Shown here piece by piece: positions 28,101 through 38,190 of a stretch of 64,000 bases of DNA. Source of the DNA: Paragonimus westermani (taxonomy: Eukaryota; Platyhelminthes; Trematoda; Plagiorchiida; Troglotrematidae); NCBI GenBank assembly GCA_008508345.1, contig QNGE01002990.1, forward strand, positions 32,924-96,923, given 5' to 3'. The position numbers and the translations under genes were made by a program. Below the pieces are notes generated by a model that saw nothing but the letters and a program-made list of their open reading frames with translations, searched no databases and was not told where the DNA came from. The stretch's first letter is position 1. Each line of letters begins with the position of its first letter.

Positions 28101-29609
28101 TGGCATGATTTTTCTTCCGGTTTCTACGCAATCTATGGATAGTGAATTGTGTCCAGTTATCTTGATAGAGTGCAGTACACACTTTTCCTATGAAGAACCT
28201 TCGAGAAGAAACAATTCTGCGGGATAAGAAGTGTTTTTCGTTAGGCTCCTTCATTGATAGCAAATATTGGAACCATACGGGAACAATGTTTAGAACACAA
28301 AAGTGGCGGAGTTCACCTCAAGGAACCACAGTCTTGTCAAATCGACCTGAACGTTGATCTCAAGTCAGATCACTGAAGTATATATGTCCGCCAGCAAGGA
28401 GTTTCCACACATTGGTATGACCAGCTAAAAGCTTATACATGCCCTGCGACTGAATAGCTTTAGGTATGGTCTGTTGCAAGCACAGACGCCCAAAGTATAT
28501 CTGATTATTTGACACATTATATGAGCTCTTGGAGGTAGTAACTTAAGCGACTCATTTGCAATGCAAACTAAAGGTCTTCTGACCTAAAAACCAAAAGAAA
28601 CAAATCAGGAGTTCTGGAACTTCCTAATTCACTAACCGACTGAGTGACATTCTGTAAAATCCTCTCGTAATGATTTTCTTAAATTACCCTTTATTTAAAT
28701 TAAGGCAGTGCATGTAATGTTCTCCCGCTGTTTGAAAGTTCCTGCTCCTAGCTAATGACTGGCCGGCTCCCATCCGAACCATGACAGCCTGATCATATCT
28801 CAGCTGGGGGATAACCGTGCTTATGTAGAGCACACTGCACTGTGTACAGTAACTACAATTCCCTTTCCCTCTACCATTTAATCCGAGATATATAAAGATG
28901 TTACTACTGTTTATTTCGAATTGCAACCCTTCACAGCCGTATGTTAATTGCTCAATCACTAGAACGAATTACATACCAAAGCAAGTGTCTCCGGATTATC
29001 GTTTCTTTCCCACATGCTATGTATATTATTATTGTGGCCCCCGTATTAATCCTGTGTTTAAGTCTGTTGTGAAGGTGCAGATAAAATGGCCTTCAGATCA
29101 TTTTAATTTTATGAGATTCAAATCCTGGTCATCATAGGGGGCGAAACACATTAACAGCGCAGTCAATTTCACTTCCTTAGAAAAGGGCTCTTTATTTGGG
29201 AGCGTACGATCTATTGAAACGAAATACTTTATATGCACATTGATAAATGATTTTGAAAAGTGTTGATAGACAACTTTTTCAAGGTAAACTTATGAAAATG
29301 TGTGTTAAACGAATTAACGTGAAATTGACTAAATTGACTGCTAAATCTCAATGTCAGCGAACGGTCTGATTGTGAACTGTTAGTTAAGTATTTCAATACA
29401 AATGCATTAACAGCATGAAAGGTAATGAAATTTACACTTACAATCTTAATGTTCATTTGTAATTTTAAATGCAACCTTAATTTAAGAAAACAGCAAGTGT
29501 CATCTTCCCCATTGTTGGTAACTTCTACATAATGAGACGGCTAATTCCTGAAAGATTATGCACGGGGAATATGTGAGGGGGGAAATACAAACACGGAATG
29601 AATTTGGTT

Positions 29610-29640
<31 letters not shown>

Positions 29641-31208
29641 TACCTTCAAGTGGCTCATGACGGTCATGTGAAACGGTTGCACCAGTTGGTATGTTTTATA
29701 CATCAAGTGATTTTTTCCAACACATTTTCTCACTGTAGGTAAAAATTTGGTTTCAAAACAAACGCTCAAAGTTGAAGAAGATTTTAAGACAAGGTCAAGA
29801 TCCTACAGCTTTTCTAAGTGGGATCTTAAACGAAGCATTGCCAGATCAATCGGTGAGTATTAGGACGTTTTCTGTGACGTTTCATGTCAATAACTTTTGT
29901 CTACGTTTGGTTTCCGTGTGTGTTCCAACTGATGTGATGTTCGTATGCTGAGACAAAAATGACCTCACTTGTCCACTTAAAACGCTTCAGTCCAAGTAAC
30001 ATGTAAGGACAGATGCACATTGTTTATTTCCTCATCGTACTTGTTAATTTTCTTGACAGGAAAGCGAAGATGGCACTTCACCGTCTACGACACCTCACCC
30101 GATGACAGATCGAATGTACGGTTCAACTACCAGTGATATCGGTGAAGCTAAATCTGAAAAGGGTTATCTCAATGAATCGGATGAGAACAAAGTACCCGTA
30201 GTGAGTGAGGACCGAGTGAAGGCTATAGATAACCATATGGCTGATGTTGATAGTAACCTTATCAAAACAACGCCAAGCGGCAAATATGATTATGTTTCAA
30301 GTGACGCACAAAACAAGGAAACAAGGTATGAAGGACTCGGTCAGGTGAAAACTTACATCACTACTCAGGATCAAGATCAACTCATTAAAGATACTGCATC
30401 TTTTGTAGCTGGTCAATCACCCACCTCAAATGCTGGCAGCCAAACTCCTTTCTCATCTTCTTCATCCTACGCAGAATCAAAAGAAGAACTTTCTCCTCGA
30501 CGGACAAGCAGAAGTTTAGGTTCAACTTGGAGCCCTATATTTTCAACACGACCACAGAATTCAGACCCACTAGATGGCAATGCTCAACCGCAACACTTAG
30601 CAGCTCATTGTGTATCTGATAAGGACACTGCTATACAACGCAACCTTTGTACAAGTAAAGCCAGCAATGAACAGGATCATTTCGTTCAAAATATCAAGAC
30701 AACGTTTACTCCCACATGCCTAGAAGCTCTTGCCACAGAAGGGATTTATCCACAATCTTCAGGTATGGACCATACGACTTTCAGTGTCACATGTCCGAGA
30801 ACAAACTCCGGGTTCTACTCCTGGCTAAGTCATGCTCAAGATGTAAATAATGGCATTCTGTCTAGATTTTCACAACCGTTCTATGCCGCAGAGCAGCCAA
30901 GAACCAATCAATACCACACCATCCGTGCCAATCATCCCAATCTATTCTCTACTGCTTACAGATTTCAGTGGGATTCTTGTCCACACACGCACCTGAACAA
31001 CAACACAACTGAACCCACGGTGTCTGACCATCATCATCAGCAGTATTTTCGTTACCCGTTCAGCACCGACCCTGACCAGGCAGGAAGCAACGTGAACACA
31101 ATTACGTCAGAGCACATACCATATGATAACTATTCTATCCAGTCGCCTTTCGAACTGACTCAAACGGAACATGGACTTGTGGATAGTGCTAGGTTTTTTA
31201 AATCTTGA
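12003..31208 (+). CDS. Dll: Distal-less (Dlx-class) homeobox transcription factor, whole gene, 4 coding exons
   Basis: Join of 12003-13194, 21472-21713, 29739-29852 and 30060-31208 (2697 nt, 898 residues plus TGA). This is a nuclear sequence-specific DNA-binding protein of the Distal-less family, known in animals for appendage, sensory and neural patterning. The homeodomain spans about residues 435-494. It starts VRKPRTIYS, has the Dlx-type LQVLNRRF helix 1 and LTQTQ before helix 3, and its recognition helix [11 protein letters not shown] keeps W48, F49, Q50, N51 and R53. Intron phases are 1, 0 and 0, all introns GT-AG, and the frame stays open across each junction. Oddities are a length about three times that of typical Dlx proteins (long Ser/Thr/His/Asn-rich arms on both sides), an Ile-Trp pair at homeodomain positions 10-11 where Ser-Leu is usual, and a weak start context (T at -3 and +4). 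The class is very secure; the fine start is less so. Confidence 0.96.
13638..13735 (-). repeat. Diverged fragment of the tRNA-like/hammerhead SINE-like family
   Basis: By eye this aligns with the body of the SINE-like copies (for example 62400-62500). Shared blocks in order are GCTCA, TGAG, TCAGG, GATC, AGGAGAC, AACTGTC, TGTTAAC and CAATC, with substitutions between them. It is the part upstream of the tRNA-like region in element sense, and neither tRNA-like box nor hammerhead is preserved here. The divergence suggests an old insertion within intron 1. Confidence 0.5.
16730..17240. other. GC-richer, CpG-containing island in intron 1
   Basis: Base composition shifts clearly towards G and C with many CG dinucleotides (GCGCGCG, GCGCGGGC) compared with the AT-rich DNA on both sides. 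Several overlapping open frames exist on both strands because stops are rarer here, not because any looks like a protein family. It could be a conserved regulatory element, an alternative promoter or a decayed exon. Confidence 0.35.
21472..21713 (+). CDS. Dll: Distal-less exon 2 (homeodomain helices 1-2)
   Basis: Enters in phase 1 (completing codon 398) and leaves in phase 0 at CAG|GTGAGC. Codes for residues 398-478: a 37-residue linker, then homeodomain positions 1-44. Arg5 (R439), Leu16 (L450) and Phe20 (F454) are present. The end, LTQTQ, followed by an intron before V45, is the conserved homeodomain intron position of Dlx genes. Confidence 0.96.
24073..24266. repeat. Foldback element: 83-bp inverted repeat arms, 28-bp spacer
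   Basis: Arms 24073-24155 and 24184-24266 are reverse complements with about three mismatches in 83 bp by eye; the spacer is 24156-24183. The near identity means recent formation or active homogenisation. On the minus strand of the left arm a CTGAGGA motif (24151-24157) is followed by a possible GGCCAC/GTGGTT helix and then GAAA (24129-24132). This resembles the core of a hammerhead, but no convincing stem I closes it. No clear target-site duplication. Consistent with a MITE/foldback transposon or two head-to-head ends of a larger retroelement; family not identified. Confidence 0.8.
26540..27400. other. GC-richer island in intron 2
   Basis: A second compositional island with many CG dinucleotides, similar in character to the one in intron 1. 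A TATAAA at 27071-27076 lies in the GC-rich part, and a plus-strand frame of about 117 codons (27045-27398) covers it without any recognised domain. Possible intronic enhancer, alternative promoter or decayed sequence; nothing decides between them. Confidence 0.3.
29611..29635. repeat. (AT)n microsatellite
   Basis: Uninterrupted AT dinucleotide run of about 12 units, ending roughly 100 bp before the exon 3 acceptor. Confidence 0.95.
29739..29852 (+). CDS. Dll: Distal-less exon 3 (homeodomain recognition helix)
   Basis: A 38-codon exon, phase 0 at both ends, bounded by CACTGTAG and GTGAGT. It begins [11 protein letters not shown], the DNA-recognition helix (homeodomain positions 45-55, with Asn51 at residue 485), and continues into a basic tail (LKKILRQG). 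It covers residues 479-516. It is too short for ordinary open-frame scanning and was found by looking for the missing half of the homeodomain. Confidence 0.97.
29853..30059 (+). other. Distal-less intron 3 (207 bp)
   Basis: Donor GTGAGT, acceptor TTCTTGACAG. Short in contrast to the other two introns. Confidence 0.93.
30060..31208 (+). CDS. Dll: Distal-less exon 4 (C-terminal arm and stop)
   Basis: Phase 0 entry; residues 517-898, ending TGA at 31206-31208. The open frame extends 42 bases upstream of its first internal ATG (30102) to the acceptor, which fits an internal exon rather than a separate gene. Rich in Ser, Thr, Asn, Gln and His (HHHQQ near residue 830), with no recognised domain. 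Such long low-complexity arms are common in flatworm homeobox proteins and may carry activation or repression surfaces; that role is inferred. Confidence 0.94.
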   Translation, partial: ESEDGTSPSTTPHPMTDRMYGSTTSDIGEAKSEKGYLNESDENKVPVVSEDRVKAIDNHMADVDSNLIKTTPSGKYDYVSSDAQNKETRYEGLGQVKTYITTQDQDQLIKDTASFVAGQSPTSNAGSQTPFSSSSSYAESKEELSPRRTSRSLGSTWSPIFSTRPQNSDPLDGNAQPQHLAAHCVSDKDTAIQRNLCTSKASNEQDHFVQNIKTTFTPTCLEALATEGIYPQSSGMDHTTFSVTCPRTNSGFYSWLSHAQDVNNGILSRFSQPFYAAEQPRTNQYHTIRANHPNLFSTAYRFQWDSCPHTHLNNNTTEPTVSDHHHQQYFRYPFSTDPDQAGSNVNTITSEHIPYDNYSIQSPFELTQTEHGLVDSARFFKS

Positions 31209-32563
31209 TTGCAATTGAATGTGTCTGAATTACAAACATACTTGCTTGCATGCATGACTACGAGGAGGGGCCCGTAGCGCCTTACTTCAGAATACAGTTG
31301 TCCACGTTTAATTTATGACACTAGATGCCAAACCCTCATGTGTGCACACAAACAAACAAACTCGCTCCATCCATTGTGCATTTCAACCCAAAACATTGTT
31401 GCGTTCAACTTGCTGAACTATGCTACTACACTTCTGCTCTCTTTCTGTAAGTAGCCGGGAATCTGAAGAGACATGATAAAGCAGCAAACACGCATTGTGA
31501 TTATTTCCTGTTATTTGTCTGAACATTCACGAAACAATACATACTGTACACAACAATCCATCAGTTTAAATCTTATTATGAAACTTTCGACTCGGTTCGT
31601 ATTCCACGATATACGTTTCTTAACTGAATGGTGGATACTTCTGAAGAATGCCCTAAAGTCGATGCCCATCTTGTCAGTCAGTGTACTGGCTAGGTTGACA
31701 TTAAGTCGAATGTAACATCCGCTTTCTGAAGCAGTGCATATTCAACTGTTAGTCTCGAATCTAGTGATCTGGAATTTGTGATTATTCAGTTTATTGTTCG
31801 TGTGAGCTGACCGGTACACGATGGGAACTGAACAGTGTTCTGGGAGAAGTGGATGGAAGTCTGAATCGCATAGTTAAAACCTAACAATGAAACGTGCTGT
31901 TATATTAAACCTACATGCTTAACTTACTAGCTTGGGGGACCTGACAAAAGACACGTTTTCGACTAATCAGGCTTCAGGTGAACATTCACAAATGTGCTTC
32001 GACTTTTCGACCAATGCATTTAAATTGAGAGGTGAGGAATGGACGTATTTTTATTAAAAAAAGTATCTAAACTCTTACACCAATTTCTGTTTGAACGTTT
32101 TAACCAGCTTTGCTTACACTTAAAAGATTGAATGCAACGAGGGCTCCCAAATATAACAACAGCGTTGTGGATGGATACCAAAATAGCCAAACGCGTTCCA
32201 TGGTCAGTAAATAGATGGCCATCGCCACCCCAAGCTAATTATGAGTTCCATACAAATTCACGTTTGTTTCATCTGAAAACTTGGACTATGATTCTTGTTG
32301 GAACCACATGTGAAAAGTGTATTTCATCACGTCTGAGATAATCCTAGCAGATTTCACTGAATAACTAATTCGCATATGCGAGGGAACTGTTTTTTCTTGT
32401 GCGTCATAAAGGATATGAATGAAGAAATGGTTAGATTGTCTGTTGCGGCTGGTTCGATAAGTGGACCGTGTAAAACGATAAACTGATATGAAACAGTGCC
32501 TTAATTCGTCACTCATTAGAGTGCCTACAACTAGTACGTCATAAGTGTATTGTGAACAATAAA
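31209..32563 (+). other. Downstream region / possible 3' UTR of Distal-less
   Basis: No protein feature recognised. The first canonical AATAAA I see after the stop codon is at 32558-32563, about 1.35 kb downstream, so the 3' UTR may be long or may use a variant signal nearer the stop. Confidence 0.35.
32558..32563 (+). terminator. Candidate polyadenylation signal AATAAA
   Basis: First canonical hexamer seen after the Distal-less stop. Such hexamers are frequent by chance in AT-rich DNA, so this is only a candidate. Confidence 0.25.
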
Positions 32564-35500
32564 AACCTTGTTGTAGATAAAAGCTCAGGCAACCTAGATG
32601 AAGCACCCAGGAAAGTATATCTCTAGTGAGATCTAGTAAAATGTGCTTTCGCAGTTTAGTTTGAAAAATTCCGTATTTACCTTGCCGAAAAGCTTTTGAC
32701 CGGTAGTTAACAAGTAACTTCATTTCTGTTTTATACATCTTTCTGTATATTGTCGAATTCGGATTTCTATCCACTTAGTGGCATTGTATTCTGACCGATC
32801 ACTGGAACCGTACTCAGAATCATTACTAGTGTGTTTAATATGACCTGCTTCACCGCGACGTATCTCAAACTTACGACTACTTTTTTTGACCAATAACAGT
32901 TCCACGCAGTCGGTCCGTTTACACTGATACCTTTTTCGTTTCCAAACATTATATCATTACATTGATGTGCCCAGGACATGTGAATTTTAAACAAATTTAA
33001 GGGAGGTTGACTTTGTGCATGAGTTGTTGACACACGCTTCTTAACGATTAGGCTTCTTGTGGCTATCTTCTCCATAGACCTTGTTGAAAGATGAAACCCA
33101 AACACCAATTGAAGTTCTGAAGGGTTCTGGGCTCTAGTGGTTATTGTGTTGTCGATTTGGCGTTTATTTGGTCGAAATAGGGTGACAGAACATTGTCCTT
33201 TACTGGTTTTCCCGTGAGACTGCATTCACTAAGGAATGTCACTTAATAGTGATAACTCAACTGACTATTGTGTTAGAGCTATGAATGTGTGAGCTGTCAG
33301 GTGGTTGAAGGTTTGTGTGAGCTGTTGTATTAGAACAGGCCAAATGACTGAGACTTCTACAAATCTACGATTCTTGTATCGGAACTCCACTTGAATTTTA
33401 CCGTTTGCCCTCAGTGTCCCGTTCGGATAGTCGGTATGTTTCTACTGGGCCCATGTTGGACACCTAATTTCCCCTGTGGAATTGACTTAACCTAACCACG
33501 ATTATAAGCTTTAAGGCTGGAAATTAGGGCGGCTTTTTCGTGTAAACTACTTCCAATAAGTAGACAGTTGCCCTTAACTCATCACGATAAAAGTTTCGCA
33601 ACATGTTCGATTGTGCTTTTACGTAAGAACAACTAAATAGTCGTTCGAATGCCAAGTAAAAGAATTGGGCTCGAACATCGAACGAGCTAACAATCAAGTC
33701 GAATATGGCCATCGATAGTCGGATAAGACAAAAGAGATCCCACGCTGTCTAGAGGATTCATGATTCAAGTGTAGTGCACAAAGCATTCACTTTTAGAGCA
33801 GGACTGAACAAATAGTTAAATGAGTGGTTAGTTCCATGCACTTTTCAATAGTCTTCATACCAAGTAAATTGATTGTTTCTTCTGGATTTTATGTCGTTTG
33901 CCAGCAGTGATCAAACTTTTGGGTCACCTCAGAAGTAATTAAAATGACCGCGTTTAACTCTAATCCACAAATGAGTGATCATCATTTCTCATCACAGCTG
34001 AACTCACGGATAAACTGTGCTTTGAGGAGATAACCATCACCTCTAAAATACTCACTTCAGTTTTGACTACTTGTTACATCTTGGGCGAATCAGTTTTATG
34101 CAGAACAGTAACAATAAAGCCTGTCTCACGGAAAGTGGGATAGAGCAAATAAACCCAACATCAATCGCAGATTGGTTACCAGGCTCGTCAAATTCATGCT
34201 GAATACCGCATGGTGGATGAATTCACACACTGTTAATTTCCGGATCGGGAGGTACAAACCATCTGAACCATCATGTACTATGTGGTCTACTACCGGTTCT
34301 ATCTATCTGACCTCACCCTATCAACCGAGTTTACGTCCCGAGTTGAATGGGCGATTTCGGAAGAAGATAGCGAGTTACAGATGTGTCGGGAAGGGGGATA
34401 GTCAACACCGTCACCATCATGCTCATACAGAGCTCCTCCCCCACAGGTACATACAGAAACTTAATCACAACAATGGAGCGGACAGACACCTGTTTCGGAG
34501 GAGTCGTGTAGCAAGAAGATGATGTCCCGCTAAGTTCCACCCAGCAATTTGGCGTCCTAACTGGCAAACACATTCCACTCGAACGACTTCCGATTCTTTC
34601 AACCTGTGCTGAATTTCAATCTGCTATTGATGTTTGCCAACTTTGAGGCTTACGACTCCACATGCCTTTCTGGTAACTTGGGATGATAATTTGATCTGAA
34701 AAAACATTCAGAAGAGCAAGATCTCAGCTTAACAAAAATGATTAACCTTTTCATAATCAGTCTTGTAATAGCCGCAACAGTTCAATAAAGAAAGATTTTT
34801 TGAGCTGACAGGTCAGCGATTTTAGATCAATCAGAGTCAGGTTTCTTTCAAATCATATTCTGTTCAACTACACGAAGGTTATTCATAGGGCTGAAAGGTT
34901 ACCTTAACCTAAATGAGACTGACTGATCATACGGCTGCCAGCTACACACCAAGATTATGCAAACCCCTGAGCATTATCCACCAATGAACCTGACTGAGCA
35001 TTTAATTGTGACAACTCAGTTGTGTCTAAGGTGGGGTTAGTGATGCCGTCGTCAACATGGTTGCTTCACGAGAATGTGGACGGTCATGTAAGTGCAACTT
35101 GTGGGCACCGTGTGAACTGCTAAGAAGTTCATGTGGTTCATGAAACTCGTGTTTAGTACTTTTTCCGTCGGGCATTCACTGAGGATTTTAATGCTGTTGG
35201 ATAACCTGAGTTGTGTTCAGTTTATACAGAAAGGTGACTATTAGAAACTGTTCCCATAAGACATGACCATGCACGGTCTACTTTTTCCAGTGAACCTACA
35301 CGTAGGAATTTAAGGAATTTGTTTCAGTTGGGGTTTCATTCTTATCGACGTCGAAAATGGGTCAAACAAGAATCTGGTCCCCAGTTACTGTTCGCCGCCA
35401 CACTTATCAGCACTCGGTGTCTCTGTGCCTAGCTGTCTTTTGTACACGATGACAGCGGTACTCAGTTCGTTATCTTCCTGATAAGCAGCCGAGTCATTTT

Positions 35501-37654
35501 CGCCAGAACCGAACAGAAATGAGCGATAGACTTCCGCATTTCTTTTGCTCAGCGCTCAATCCCAATGGCAGTTGCCAACCCACCTTTGCGTTTGACATGT
35601 TTTGACACATGGAGTCGATAACAAATTCTCACAACAACTTATCAATGTTTATCTGTAGTGACTAGGACTTCTATTGAGGTTAAGATAAAACTCAATATAA
35701 GGGTAAGTAAGTACGACAGCATTGGAACGGTGAAGTTGACAATTCACCTCCAAGTTTGCAGTTGGGGACAGGAGGTTTATTTGGCTTGTGTGGACACTTT
35801 GAATACAAGTGTGGGTTGTGCTGTGCCAAATGTAGTAAGAATTGAATCAAGAGACGTTATTTACGGGACTTCAACAGATAAGAATATCAAGATTTAAGGC
35901 TTAATTTATGGCCAAATTAAATGTAGCTTGACTTCATATCACTGACTATGTTGACCACGACTGAGAATTGATGTAACGGTTGCCCAAATTATCTAGGAGA
36001 TCACTCTGACGAGCAATCAGTGCTAGTCAGTGGTATACCTTTTCCAATTTGCAAACGATTCGAGTCGGTAATAAGCCGTTGTGGGAATTCTTAGTTTCAT
36101 TTAAACTATCGAATGGCGCCAGTGCTAGCTTACATAGCAGATATCAGTCACTGGAAGCAAACGTGCATGGGTAGATCCTGCTTTATTCCATATTGAACTA
36201 GAACGTCCCTGTAGGTTGTTTAAATATCTCTCTTTCCAGGATTTTTCGTAACGGATACCACGAGTTCGCAAATACGAGTATTTCAGCAAATGGGCTTTCT
36301 GAATCACTCCCTTCCTGTGTGCATTGGTGGTAGAGCTAAAATTTACGAAAAAAAATACATTTTAAACACCAACTCACCTGGAGCGGTTCGTTATCGAAAA
36401 TATAAGATATTCTTTTCGTATAATCATCATCATGTTAATTCACTTCAGTTTTTCACCCTGCTCATTCTACTGATTATTATGACAGATGTTCCACGTCGCT
36501 AAACCATATGGGAGTAGCCAAAGAGCTGATCGATCTCAAATTCAGGTGCGTGCATCCCAGACATTTGAGAAACCGAGTCAGTTATTCACTGTCGCTGTTC
36601 TCTGTAAACAAACCCACACCGCTTGTTTGCGTTAAGTTTGTTTAATTGGAACTGAACCATTTTTTAATACTTGGCTTGACTTTACCTCAGTGGAGTACAC
36701 AACTTTCATGTTGAAAAGAAAATTGTTGATCACTGATTAAACTCTTTGTTTCAAACGACCCACTCAATCATTCGGTGAATCACAAGAATCCTGAAAATCA
36801 TAACCACCTAGATCACTGCTTCCTTACCTCTATGAAACGCATCGGACACATAATGTGCGTTAACGTGTTGTAACTAATTCTTATGAAACCTCGTTGTTTA
36901 GACAAGGCGGTACAGTTGTTTCATCCAATCTAACCTACTGTAAAGTATTTGGATAACACCCACGATCTTTTCTCCGGAGATTGCGCCATGTGTGTAGTGG
37001 ATGGTCAGCTGTTCCTGATTATCCCCATGGTAGCCAGACACCTTGTAAAAACACTTCCTCAATTTTGTTAAGTACAAATAGAACGGAAGTTCAAACTTCT
37101 CAACGATGACTGTGTATTGTTAGTTTGCTAAAGTGAACATACAAACGTGGCTGCAGCTCGTGTCTGTTCAATGGTTGAAGCATTTTGCACAGTTTTAGTT
37201 GTCTCTTGATGATTATGTTTAACGTCGACGAATCTTCCTTGCATAGCAATTTAACGCTTAGTTTAATCCTACCACCTCTTCGTAGTGAATTTACTACTTA
37301 ATGTATACAAATACAATTTGGTTGCCGATGTTATCCAAACATTACCTTATTTCCTGTTCACTTTGTTGTCGGTGAAAAGCTGGCGTGTCGGTTATATCCA
37401 CCTGCCTGATATCCATCACATGTGAGACTGAGTTCACAGATCTATGTCCCAGCAGCTAGTATCATCCTCTCCAGAACGATGTAGGGCAGCATTTTTGAAT
37501 CAAGTAACTTACGCAGTTGACCGAGGCGAGCTTAGAAGGATTCCTCACCTAGCTCGCTGTCTAACGTGTGACAAACAACATCTAGCAATACATCTTATGC
37601 TTCTTATGACCTCACCATTGATATTTTCGTTAAGTAAGCTGAACATTATTATTA
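32564..37654. other. Intergenic stretch, no recognised gene
   Basis: Two minus-strand open frames, 32286-32774 (162 codons) and 32767-33225 (152 codons), abut in different frames, longer than most frames here. Neither shows a domain, signal peptide or family resemblance I can name. The remainder of the stretch shows nothing identifiable. Confidence 0.4.
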
Positions 37655-37709
37655 TGATCACAGCCTTCGTGTTCATATACAATTTCCAGCCAGCCTCTTT
37701 CAAAAACAA

Positions 37710-37754
37710 GAACTAGACTCGAGTTTCTCTCTCAATAGAGCTCGTCAGTAGTGC
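37710..37754 (-). ncRNA. Hammerhead ribozyme, degenerate (copy A, sense)
   Basis: Core CUGACGA, GAAA and the GUC cleavage triplet are present. The closing pair of stem II is lost (GCUC against GAGA, G-A mismatch) and stem I has a C-U mismatch (GCACUA against UAGUUC). Probably weak or inactive. Confidence 0.7.
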
Positions 37755-37997
37755 ATATCCTTGCCACGGCCATTGACCTCACATTAGCACGACTGAATTA
37801 ACAAATCTGAACGCTCAACCACTCTCGCTTGTGAGCACTGATCACGTTGCCCGATCGTCTCGAGAGGAGACACAATAACTGTCCTGTTAACTCCAATCGA
37901 TAACCCCGCGATTGGGTTAAAATCTCCGATCCCATTAAACCTGCAAGGCAATATTTTAGATTACTGATGAGTAGTTGGGGATTTGGTTTATTTTCAA

Positions 37998-38190
37998 GTT
38001 GAACATCATTCACATTTGCTCGCAACTCTCGTATTCAGAAAGACTTTCTAGCCAGCCTCTTCCGAAATGAAGCACTACTGACGAGCTCCAATGAGAGCGA
38101 AACTCGAGTCTAGTGCTTCTTTACGAAAGAGGCTGACTGCAAATTCTACCTGAATGCGGAGGCTGCGGTCAAAATTGAGTGATGTTCAAC
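37998..38190. repeat. Long inverted repeat capped by a hammerhead (copy A end)
   Basis: Arms 37998-38077 and 38111-38190 (80 bp each) are imperfect reverse complements, starting GTTGAACATCA on one side and ending TGATGTTCAAC on the other. The 33-nt centre is the hammerhead core. As RNA, either strand would form a long stem I under the ribozyme. The same centre with 46-bp arms occurs in copy B. Confidence 0.85.
38072..38116 (+). ncRNA. Hammerhead ribozyme, minimal type I, apparently intact
   Basis: In order: stem I GCACUA; CUGACGA; stem II GCUC-CAAUGA-GAGC (4 bp, 6-nt loop); GAAA; a 2-bp stem III (A-U, C-G) with UCGA loop; cleavage triplet GUC; stem I return UAGUGC. All conserved core residues (CUGANGA, GAAA, NUH) are present. 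Stem I extends to 9 bp (GAAGCACUA/UAGUGCUUC) and then into the long inverted repeat. Very short stem III is typical of hammerheads in metazoan retroelements, where paired copies often cleave best. Confidence 0.88.

Larger units (their letters stand above)
21714..29738 (+). other. Distal-less intron 2 (8025 bp), within the homeodomain
   Basis: Donor GTGAGC; acceptor CACTGTAG at 29738. Contains a large near-perfect inverted repeat (24073-24266), a GC-richer segment (about 26540-27400) and an (AT)n microsatellite about 100 bp before the acceptor. Adjoining minus-strand open frames at 25324-25948 show no recognisable domain. Confidence 0.92.
37655..38190 (-). mobile_element. SINE-like hammerhead element, copy A (418-bp subfamily, tRNA-like part deleted)
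   Basis: Minus-strand copy recognised by shared blocks with the other three: AGCCAGCCTC, a hammerhead, CTCTCGCTTGTGAG, CCCGATCGTCTCGAG, CCCCGCGATT and ATTACTGATGAGTAGT. It runs past one unit, so AGCCAGCCTC recurs about 363 bp apart; adding the 55 bp missing from its tRNA-like region gives 418 bp, as in copy B. That deletion joins GCC to GCC near 37769 and removes both Pol III boxes. It carries a damaged hammerhead on the minus strand (37710-37754) and an intact one on the plus strand (38072-38116) capping an inverted repeat. The left edge (37655-37685) is diverged and approximate. Confidence 0.88.
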
